From the NCBI GenBank assembly GCA_964580435.1, contig CAZOKP010000037.1, forward strand, positions 1-24,164: DNA of 24,164 nucleotides, read 5' to 3'. The notes beneath the pieces were generated by a model. The model saw only the letters and a list, made by a program, of their open reading frames with translations, had not been told where the DNA came from and searched no databases. The position numbers were made by a program, and so were the translations under genes. This stretch comes from CAZKEW01 sp964580435. GTDB taxonomy: Bacteria; Acidobacteriota; Aminicenantia; Aminicenantales; UBA8522. This document shows, in pieces, positions 14,794 through 21,072 of this stretch. Every line of letters begins with the position of its first letter. The first letter of the stretch is position 1.

Positions 14794-17548
14794 GACCCGA
14801 GGGCGAAGACCATCGGCTTTTTCAGTCGCTCTCTGTTCGGTTTTGCTCAGCCTGAGTCTTTTTTTCTCCTACGCTTTTTCCCAAGAAAGTGATCCTCCCC
14901 TGATCGGCGGTGTTCAGGTTTGGGTGGATAACCTTCCTCCAAACGAGAACATAGAGGGGCTGATTTCGATCAAGCAGGGAGATGCGTATTCCCTGGAGGC
15001 GATCACCCAGAACATCAAGCGGATCTATAAAACAGGGCTTTTTTCCGACGTCGAGGTTCTCAAGAGCGGACAGGAACAGGTCGAATTGAAGTTCATGCTG
15101 ACGCGAAAGCTCCTTGTCCGGAAGATTCATTTTCAGGGAAACAAAGGCATTTCCAGAGCACGGTTGAATGAAGCTCTGTTTTCCCTCCGGGCGGACAGCT
15201 TTTTTTCGGAAGAAAGGCTCGGGCGCGCCACCGAAGAACTGAAGAAAGGCCTCAACCAGCAAGGATATTTTCTTCCCCAGATAGATACAGCCGTCCGGAG
15301 GGATCCGCAAGCCCCTGAAGTGGATGTGACCTTCTCCATCCGCCCGGGAACAAGGTTTGCGGTTGAAGGTGTTTTTTTTACCGGGAATGGCCCCGTTCGA
15401 GGAGGGGAACTGCAGAGGAAGATGAAGACCAGAAAGGGGAGTCCGTATATCCCGGCAAGGCTTGAACAGGATATTGCTTCCCTCAAAAACCTGTACGCCA
15501 CGTTGAGCTATCCTCGGGCCGAGATTGAGCTGGTGAATGAGAAATTCGACACGGCCAGAGGGACGGTCGCACTTTACTTGAACATCGATCCTTATGAACG
15601 CATAAAGATCATCATCCAAGGAGCCGACGTCCCCCTCAAGCTGCTCACGCCAATCTGGCAGGAAAGGATTTTCGAAGATTGGGGGCTCACCGAAGGAGAG
15701 GCAAGAATAGTATCCTACCTGAGAGGAAGAGGGTTCATCTTCGCCAGCGTGAGTTCCCATGTTGAGAGAACGGACTCCGAGCTCCAGGTTGTTTATGAGG
15801 TCAGCACGGGCAAGAAGGTTAAAATCCAAAATATCCGATTTGAAGGCATTAGCTATTTTACCGCCGAGCAGATCAAAAAGCAGCTGGGAATATCTGACCG
15901 GGTCCTCTTTTTTGCAGCGATAGGAGGGAAGAGACTCTTTGAATTGCCCGGCGAGATCGAGAACCTCTACGAGTCGAAAGGATTTTCTAACGTTAATGTC
16001 GACCTGCAGTTCACGACAAAAGGGACTGCGGTCACAGTCGAATTCCTGATTAAGGAAGGGGAACAGCAGAGAATCGACGACATTGTCATCCGCGGAGCCA
16101 CTTTGTTCGACCCGGAAACGCTTCTTACCGAGATCAGCATCGTTGCGGGCGGTCCCTATTTCCCGCCAGATATCCAAAGGGAAATTCAGAAGCTGGAAAC
16201 GTTTTATATGAATCGAGCTGTCCGCGGAACGACAATCCAGGCCAAAACAGAATCTGTCGGAGACAACCGTTTTCGAGTGACCCTGGAGATCCAGGAAGGC
16301 CGCATCATGAAGATCCAGAACCTGGTTGTCACAGGGAACCTCGTCACCAAAAGCAAGACGATCGCGAGAGAGTTACGGATCAAAGAAGGAGACCTGGCCT
16401 ATTATGACGGAATCATGGCCTCAAAAAGAAACCTGGAGAGGCTGGGCGTTTTCACCGAAGTGAAGGTGGAAGAGATTCCCGTGAGCGCAAATGCAGAGAA
16501 CGTCATCATAACCCTGCGGGAGGGGCAAAGGAACTTCGCCAGCGCCGGACTCGGGCTCGAAACCAGAAACGTGCCTTTTGTTTCCTCCCCCACCTCGATA
16601 AACGACCTCAGTTTAATGGTCGTCGCCGACTTCATGAGGAGCAATATCTTGGGCCGCGCCGCCAATCTGAGCCTTGTCAGCCAGTTCAGCCTTGCCGAAA
16701 AGAGGCTGGTCCTCACCTGGGAACAACCCTACTTCTTTTTCGGCTATCCGATCGCGACATATGTCAATGCCTGGTATGAACAAGAAGACCGGATCAGCTT
16801 CTCGTACAGACGAGAAGGAGTCAGCCTGACCGGGATCAGGCCCATCCCGCGTGATCTGCTCCTGATCATAACGCTCAAATACGCCAAGACATCGACTTTT
16901 CTTCAGCCCGAAGCGACTCCCGAGCAGATTGGGCGTGTGTTCTTGCCGTATTCCACGACGTCGCTCGCCCCGAGCTTTGTTAGAGAGAAGAGGAACGACG
17001 TCTTCAACCCGACGAAAGGGTATTTTGCCAGCTTGGGCTTAGAATGGGCCTTCCCTCTTTTTGACACACAATCCGATTTTTTAAAAGGAGTCATTAAGTA
17101 CCAGCGCTTCTTGCCTATCGCCAGCCGCGTAGACCTGGGTTCGACTTTCCGGCTCGGACTCGGCATGGGGAAAATGGCCATCCCCGAACGGCTCTTCGCC
17201 GGCGGAAGCAATACGTTCCGCGGCGCAAAGCTCGACATGCTGGGGCCGAAGGATCCTGTGACGGGGGTGCCGATGGGAGGAAAACTCCTCCTCCTCTTCA
17301 ATTTCGACCTGACCTTTCCCCTGATTTCCAGCCTCAAAGACTTGTCTGGAGTCGTCTTCTATGACCTGGGCAATGTTTTTTTTAACCGAAGCGATTTTGT
17401 CTTGAGAGAACTGCAAAGCGCGGTCGGGTTAGGGTTGCGCTATCGGACTCCTCTCGGGCCCTTGCGTTTTGAGCTGGGCTGGAATCTGAACGATCCTCCG
17501 GCAAACGGAGTTCCCATCGTCTTCGTAACCATCGGCAATGTTTTCTAA
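14744..17548 (+). CDS. Omp85-family outer-membrane protein with about seven POTRA domains
   Basis: The 934-residue protein has a signal peptide (hydrophobic stretch at about 27-46, ending near FSYAFSQ), a long periplasmic arm and a C-terminal 16-strand-type barrel (about 596-934). I parse seven POTRA-like repeats: about 52-121, 122-202, 203-285, 286-357, 358-440, 441-520 and 521-595; several end with GT/GE/GR/GQ turns before the next strand. The barrel has the loop-6 motif as TFRGA, a variant of VRGF, and ends in Phe as outer-membrane barrels do. Such proteins insert barrels (BamA) or partner TamB (TamA). Adjacency to tamB suggests TamA; length and the surA-like neighbour suggest BamA. The ATG at 14744 overlaps tamB by 50 bases; a TTG at 14765 behind GGAAGGA is another possible start. 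Confidence 0.92.
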   Translation: MSWEGSALILRSANASETRGRRPSAFSVALCSVLLSLSLFFSYAFSQESDPPLIGGVQVWVDNLPPNENIEGLISIKQGDAYSLEAITQNIKRIYKTGLFSDVEVLKSGQEQVELKFMLTRKLLVRKIHFQGNKGISRARLNEALFSLRADSFFSEERLGRATEELKKGLNQQGYFLPQIDTAVRRDPQAPEVDVTFSIRPGTRFAVEGVFFTGNGPVRGGELQRKMKTRKGSPYIPARLEQDIASLKNLYATLSYPRAEIELVNEKFDTARGTVALYLNIDPYERIKIIIQGADVPLKLLTPIWQERIFEDWGLTEGEARIVSYLRGRGFIFASVSSHVERTDSELQVVYEVSTGKKVKIQNIRFEGISYFTAEQIKKQLGISDRVLFFAAIGGKRLFELPGEIENLYESKGFSNVNVDLQFTTKGTAVTVEFLIKEGEQQRIDDIVIRGATLFDPETLLTEISIVAGGPYFPPDIQREIQKLETFYMNRAVRGTTIQAKTESVGDNRFRVTLEIQEGRIMKIQNLVVTGNLVTKSKTIARELRIKEGDLAYYDGIMASKRNLERLGVFTEVKVEEIPVSANAENVIITLREGQRNFASAGLGLETRNVPFVSSPTSINDLSLMVVADFMRSNILGRAANLSLVSQFSLAEKRLVLTWEQPYFFFGYPIATYVNAWYEQEDRISFSYRREGVSLTGIRPIPRDLLLIITLKYAKTSTFLQPEATPEQIGRVFLPYSTTSLAPSFVREKRNDVFNPTKGYFASLGLEWAFPLFDTQSDFLKGVIKYQRFLPIASRVDLGSTFRLGLGMGKMAIPERLFAGGSNTFRGAKLDMLGPKDPVTGVPMGGKLLLLFNFDLTFPLISSLKDLSGVVFYDLGNVFFNRSDFVLRELQSAVGLGLRYRTPLGPLRFELGWNLNDPPANGVPIVFVTIGNVF

Positions 17549-18197
17549 AAAAATGAGTTCTGTCTTTATTTTCGTCCTGGCGTTTTTGGCCCTGCTTTCT
17601 CCGGGTTCCTCCCAGGTTGTGGATTGCATCGTCGCCGAAGTCAACAACCAGATCATTACGCTGACGGATATCAGAATTCTCCAGGCTTTTGCCATCAGCT
17701 CGGGAGGAACCGGAGGGGCTCCTCCAGAGCCTCTCCGAGAGATCTTGCAGGAAGCCGTCAGCCAGAAGGTCGTGATTAGCCTGGTCCGGGAAAATATCAT
17801 CCTAACCCCAGAAGAAGTAGGGCGCCGCCTCAACGAGACCCTCGAACGATTGGCTCCCGAAGCCAGACAGCGGACACTGGCCGAATTCGGGCTCGGAGAG
17901 AACGATCTGAGGCCGTACTTGGAAGAGAACATCCTGTATCAAAAGATCATCGGCCTTCGCTTCAGCCAGAGTGCCAATATCAGTCTCAGGGAGATTGAGA
18001 CCTACTATAACGAGGACTACGTTCCCTCCGAAAAGGCCCTGGGGAGAGAGCCAAAGCCGATGATTCAGGTGCTGGATGAACTCGAGGCTTTGCTCAAAAA
18101 AGAGAAGGTCGCCGGTCAGATCGATTCATGGATAAAAAGCCTGCGCGACCAGGCTGATATTAGAATCAATGATCACTGTCTCGAACAGGCCAAATGA
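17538..18197 (+). CDS. SurA-like periplasmic chaperone lacking the PPIase domain
   Basis: This 219-residue protein has a signal peptide (hydrophobic stretch about 8-21, ending near PGSSQ). It then has the SurA N-terminal opening VVDCIVAEVNNQIITLTDI, which matches the V-A-x-VN-x-x-I-I-T/L-x-x-D/E-I pattern, followed by helices (about 60-150) typical of the chaperone module. E. coli SurA is about twice this length because it has two parvulin isomerase domains; none is visible here, so this should be a chaperone without isomerase activity. The last ~50 residues include a charged helix (VLDELEALLKKEKV) that could match the SurA C-terminal helix. The ATG lies inside the last codons of omp85 (11-base overlap), so the two are coupled, which fits a job delivering unfolded barrels to Omp85. 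Confidence 0.8.
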   Translation: MFSKKMSSVFIFVLAFLALLSPGSSQVVDCIVAEVNNQIITLTDIRILQAFAISSGGTGGAPPEPLREILQEAVSQKVVISLVRENIILTPEEVGRRLNETLERLAPEARQRTLAEFGLGENDLRPYLEENILYQKIIGLRFSQSANISLREIETYYNEDYVPSEKALGREPKPMIQVLDELEALLKKEKVAGQIDSWIKSLRDQADIRINDHCLEQAK

Positions 18198-18207
18198 ACG
18201 GAGGGCT

Positions 18208-19149
18208 ATGAGTCGTCTCGCCTGTTTATTCCCGGGTCAGGGCTCCCAGAAAGTGGGGATGGGGAAGGATTTCGCTGAGAAGTCATCCTGGGCGAAAGAC
18301 ATGTTCGCCCGGGCGGATAAAGCTCTCGGGTTTAGGATTTCCGAGATCTGTTTTGAAGGTCCTGAAGAACGCCTGAAACTGACCCAGAACACCCAGCCGG
18401 CGCTTCTTACGGTCAGCACCATTGCCTTTGGATTGCTCAAGATGGAGCCCGGTCTGGCCGCGGGACACAGCTTGGGGGAATATTCAGCCCTTGTTGCTGC
18501 CGGCTGCCTCGAATTTGAGGATGCCCTTCGGCTCGTCCATAAGAGAGGTCGGTACATGCAGGAGGCCGTTCCGGTGGGCGTCGGCGCTATGGCGGCTGTG
18601 TTGGGATCGACGTATGAAGAAGTCAGGCAAGCTGTCAGCCAGGTCAGAAAAGGGATCGTTGAGATCGCCAATTGGAACAGCGAGAACCAGATCGTCATTG
18701 CCGGGCAGAAGGACGCTGTTGAGGAGGCCTTGACTATGATCACATCTGCGCGGTCGGTCCTCTTGCCGGTCAGCGCTCCTTTTCATACATCCCTGATGAA
18801 GCGCGCCGAAGAACAGCTTTCCCTCGACTTGGATGCCGTGGAGTTTCGAGATTTGAAGTTCCCGGTCATCACCAATGTCGACGCGCGAATCATTTCCCGA
18901 GGGGAGGAAGCGCACGATGCCCTCAAGAGGCAGGTCAGCCGGCCTGTCCTCTGGCACAGCTCCATGATGCTTCTCCAAAAAGAAAGCCTGGATACGGTGG
19001 TTGAAGTGGGGCCGGGGAGAGTCCTCGCCGGACTAATGAAAAGGCTGAGCCGCCAATGGGCCAAACCGCCAACAGTTTTCAATGTGGAAGATTGGGATTC
19101 GTTAGAGAAATGCCGTCAGGCCCTCTCAGGGGCGTCCGGAAATGACTGA
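18208..19149 (+). CDS. fabD: Malonyl-CoA:ACP transacylase FabD
   Basis: FabD loads malonyl groups from CoA to acyl carrier protein for fatty acid synthesis in the cytoplasm. The 313 residues show FPGQGSQ near the start, Ser88 in GHSLGEYSALVAAG, Arg113 in RGRYMQEAVPVG, His193 in APFHTSLM, and the C-terminal VVEVGPGRVLAGL. All catalytic residues are present and the length is normal. The ATG at 18208, preceded by CGGAGGG, is used; an in-frame upstream ATG at 18169 would lie inside surA. No other fab gene is in the window. The 3' end overlaps pgsA, transcribed toward it, by 24 bases. Confidence 0.96.
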   Translation: MSRLACLFPGQGSQKVGMGKDFAEKSSWAKDMFARADKALGFRISEICFEGPEERLKLTQNTQPALLTVSTIAFGLLKMEPGLAAGHSLGEYSALVAAGCLEFEDALRLVHKRGRYMQEAVPVGVGAMAAVLGSTYEEVRQAVSQVRKGIVEIANWNSENQIVIAGQKDAVEEALTMITSARSVLLPVSAPFHTSLMKRAEEQLSLDLDAVEFRDLKFPVITNVDARIISRGEEAHDALKRQVSRPVLWHSSMMLLQKESLDTVVEVGPGRVLAGLMKRLSRQWAKPPTVFNVEDWDSLEKCRQALSGASGND

Positions 19150-19668
19150 GGGGCCGTATTTTACATAGTATTCTGCCGCCGAGAGAATAACCACAAAAAG
19201 AGTCAGCCAGAGGCCCACTTCGGCAAGGAAAGAGAGAGGGCCCAGGATTCTTTCCCCTAAAAGAAGAATCCCGATCGTGATCGTTTCCAGGATCATCTTG
19301 ACCTTGCCGAGGAGAGAGGCGGGGATGTTGATCCCCTTGGAGGAGGCCATCGCTCTGAATCCGGTCACGGCTACCTCCCGGCCGATAATGATAACCGCCA
19401 TCCAAGCCGGAACCGTCCCGGCCCCGACAAGACAGATCAGGACTGAAGCGACCAGCAATTTGTCGGCGGTCGGGTCGAGCAGTTGACCAAGGACAGTGAT
19501 CTGCCTGCTTCTGCGGGCAAAGAATCCGTCCAGCGTGTCCGTAAGAGTGGCCAGGGCAAAAATAATAAAAGACGTCCAATCCTTCCCCTGAAAATCCGAA
19601 ATCAGCACGATCACCAGGACGGGGATAGCGAGAATACGGAGAAGAGTAAGGAAGAGAGGCGCATTCAT
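19126..19668 (-). CDS. pgsA: CDP-diacylglycerol-glycerol-3-phosphate 3-phosphatidyltransferase
   Basis: This 180-residue inner-membrane enzyme makes phosphatidylglycerol phosphate from CDP-diacylglycerol and glycerol-3-phosphate. The CDP-alcohol phosphotransferase signature is complete: Asp44, Asp47-Gly48, Ala51-Arg52, Gly61, Asp65 and Asp69 in the spacing DxxDGxxAR..G...D...D. Several hydrophobic segments, beginning at about 8-24 and 31-43, and more after residue 70, fit the usual six-helix topology. NAPLFLTLLRILAIP at the N terminus is the typical opening. An AAGG lies just before the ATG. It is convergent with fabD and divergent from the GNAT gene. Other family members (phosphatidylserine or cardiolipin synthases) are less likely given the N terminus and GREVAVTGFR. 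Confidence 0.93.
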   Translation of the reverse strand: MNAPLFLTLLRILAIPVLVIVLISDFQGKDWTSFIIFALATLTDTLDGFFARRSRQITVLGQLLDPTADKLLVASVLICLVGAGTVPAWMAVIIIGREVAVTGFRAMASSKGINIPASLLGKVKMILETITIGILLLGERILGPLSFLAEVGLWLTLFVVILSAAEYYVKYGPSVISGRP

Positions 19669-19685
19669 CCTTGTTTCTTGCAGAT

Positions 19686-19714
19686 ATACTATAGCTCCCC
19701 CATCTTCATGTCAA
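19686..19714 (-). promoter_or_regulatory. Promoter for pgsA
   Basis: A perfect TTGACA is read on the minus strand at 19714-19709. Two -10 choices follow: TAGTAT at 17-base spacing (19691-19686) or TATAGT at 15-base spacing (19693-19688). Either gives a leader of only about 10-12 bases before the pgsA ATG. Confidence 0.5.
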
Positions 19715-19720
19715 ATGCGG

Positions 19721-19726
19721 TATAAT
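19721..19726 (+). promoter_or_regulatory. -10 element (TATAAT) for the GNAT-DUF2156 pair
   Basis: A perfect TATAAT ends seven bases before the GTG start at 19734, so transcription would begin at or right beside the start codon. No good -35 is visible at the expected distance; bases 19698-19703 are C-rich. It lies within the 65-base divergent gap shared with pgsA. Confidence 0.4.
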
Positions 19727-19733
19727 AGGGGCC

Positions 19734-20141
19734 GTGAGTATTAGAAAAGCCAGAAAATCTGATTTCCCTCAGGTTCTTGAACTCGCCCGGAGGTACGGCC
19801 TCGATTACTGCGATATGGAAGCCGATGATTTTTGGGTAGCCGAGGAGAACGAAAGAATCAGGGGGATCTGCGGCCTCAAGAAACATCCTGATTGTCGGGA
19901 ACTGTGCTCGCTCGGCGTGGATGCGAATGACCGCCGCCAGGGCTTGGCCAGCAAGCTCGTCCGGGTGCTGCTCCGCAATATCCAAGGACAAATCTATCTG
20001 GCGACGATAATACCCGAGTTTTTTGAGAGATTCGGGTTTGAAAGAACAAACCGTTTTCCCTCCGCAATGGTCAAGAAATCGGAATGGTGTGAGGGATGCC
20101 ACCCTGAGAAATGTCAGGTTATGGTCAGGACAGGAAGATGA
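19734..20141 (+). CDS. Small GNAT acetyltransferase with C-terminal cysteine motif
   Basis: This 135-residue protein is a single GNAT domain: IRKARKSDFPQVLELA opening, FWVAEENERIRGICGLKK strands, then SLGVDANDRRQGLASKLV containing the acetyl-CoA-binding RRQGLA loop at about 67-72, and FFERFGFER. The tail carries Cys119, Cys122 and Cys127 (WCEGCHPEKC), similar to the cysteine-bearing tail I associate with short N-acetylglutamate-synthase-like GNATs; arginine biosynthesis is possible but no arg gene is nearby. The start is GTG with AGGGG close upstream; no ATG fits, since the conserved first strand begins at once. The stop overlaps the next ATG (ATGA), so the two products are co-translated. The substrate is unknown. 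Confidence 0.8.
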   Translation: MSIRKARKSDFPQVLELARRYGLDYCDMEADDFWVAEENERIRGICGLKKHPDCRELCSLGVDANDRRQGLASKLVRVLLRNIQGQIYLATIIPEFFERFGFERTNRFPSAMVKKSEWCEGCHPEKCQVMVRTGR

Positions 20142-21016
20142 CCGCGCCCAGGTTCCCAGAATTCAAGATGATCGGACTCGAAGACAAGGATTGCCTCGCC
20201 ACGTTCATTGCCCGGTTTCCCTCCGAGGCCTGCGAGATCAACCTGGGGAATATTCTTATCTGGAGACAGTTCGACCATTCCAAGTTCACGACCATCAACG
20301 GGAATCTCTGCATCCTTTGTGAACCTCCTTCAGAGCCGGCCTACTTTTTACAGCCGCTTGGCGAGAGCAAGATCCCGGAAACCATAGAAGCCTGTTTGAC
20401 TTTCGCCCCCCGTCTCTCCCGTATTCCCGAATCCTTTGCGTCAAGATACTGCTCCGAGTTCAAATGCGAGCCTGACCCGAACAATTTTGATTATGTCTAT
20501 CTAGCTGAGGACCTGATCCATTTGAGAGGAAAAAGATACGACGGGAAGCGCAACCGCATCAGGAAATTTGAGAGAAGCCATTCTTACCGGTACATGAAGC
20601 TTGCCGAGGACCACCTCGATGGCTGCGGACGTCTTTTTGAGAAGTGGCTGGAGACAAAAGCGTCGAGCGACGGAGCCTTCCCGAGTGTTTGGAGGCATGT
20701 CATTGAAGAAGCTCTGGCGCATTTTAAAGAGCTCGGTCTTAGCGGCGGCGTTATCGCGATCGACCGGCGGATTGCCGCTTTTTCCATCGGGGAGAAGCTC
20801 ACCGGCGACACGGCGGTCATCCATATCGAGATCGTCGACCCTGATTATGAGGGGCTTCCGCAGTTGATGAACCGGGAATTTATCAAGAGCGAATGGGCGA
20901 AGTACCGTTTTATCAACCGCGAGCAAGACCTGGGAAGTCCGGGTTTGCGCCGCGCTAAAACGTCCTATCATCCCCATCACCTGGTCAAGAAGTATAACCT
21001 CTGGGGCCTAAGGTAG
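20138..21016 (+). CDS. DUF2156 (phosphatidylglycerol lysyltransferase-type) protein
   Basis: The 292-residue protein matches the DUF2156 family, whose fold is two linked GNAT-like lobes as in the catalytic part of MprF. Diagnostic parts are the N-terminal NLGNILIWR region, DYVYLAEDLIHLRGKRYDGKRNRIRKF at the domain junction, and the end INREQDLGSPGLRRAKTSYHPHHLVKKY, where the family has its best-conserved N-R-E-Q-D-x-G signature. MprF relatives move amino acids from aminoacyl-tRNA to lipids, but this protein lacks a membrane part, and many free DUF2156 proteins have no known reaction. ATG at 20138 (preceded by CAGGAAG) is used instead of an in-frame ATG at 20111. Coupling to the GNAT gene suggests the two act together. 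Confidence 0.85.
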   Translation: MTAPRFPEFKMIGLEDKDCLATFIARFPSEACEINLGNILIWRQFDHSKFTTINGNLCILCEPPSEPAYFLQPLGESKIPETIEACLTFAPRLSRIPESFASRYCSEFKCEPDPNNFDYVYLAEDLIHLRGKRYDGKRNRIRKFERSHSYRYMKLAEDHLDGCGRLFEKWLETKASSDGAFPSVWRHVIEEALAHFKELGLSGGVIAIDRRIAAFSIGEKLTGDTAVIHIEIVDPDYEGLPQLMNREFIKSEWAKYRFINREQDLGSPGLRRAKTSYHPHHLVKKYNLWGLR

Positions 21017-21033
21017 CGTCGTCCGCTCTTTCC

Positions 21034-21062
21034 TTGAAAATTTGAGTTTCTCCGGGTATAGT
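21034..21062 (+). promoter_or_regulatory. Promoter for mutS
   Basis: TTGAAA (21034-21039) and TATAGT (21057-21062) are exactly 17 bases apart, each one mismatch from consensus. The -10 ends only ten bases before the mutS ATG, so the start would be near 21069. The GGGGAG ribosome-binding site (21064-21069) would then lie mostly outside the transcript; transcription from further upstream is an alternative. Confidence 0.5.
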
Positions 21063-21072
21063 TGGGGAGAAG

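Noticed and set aside
14822..16177. Long open frame of 451 codons on the minus strand within omp85
   Set aside because: It is the antisense shadow of a well-supported Omp85 gene, has no recognisable domain or signal, and similar antisense frames occur inside other strong genes here (for example 6101-6910, 7629-8297 and 9818-10612).
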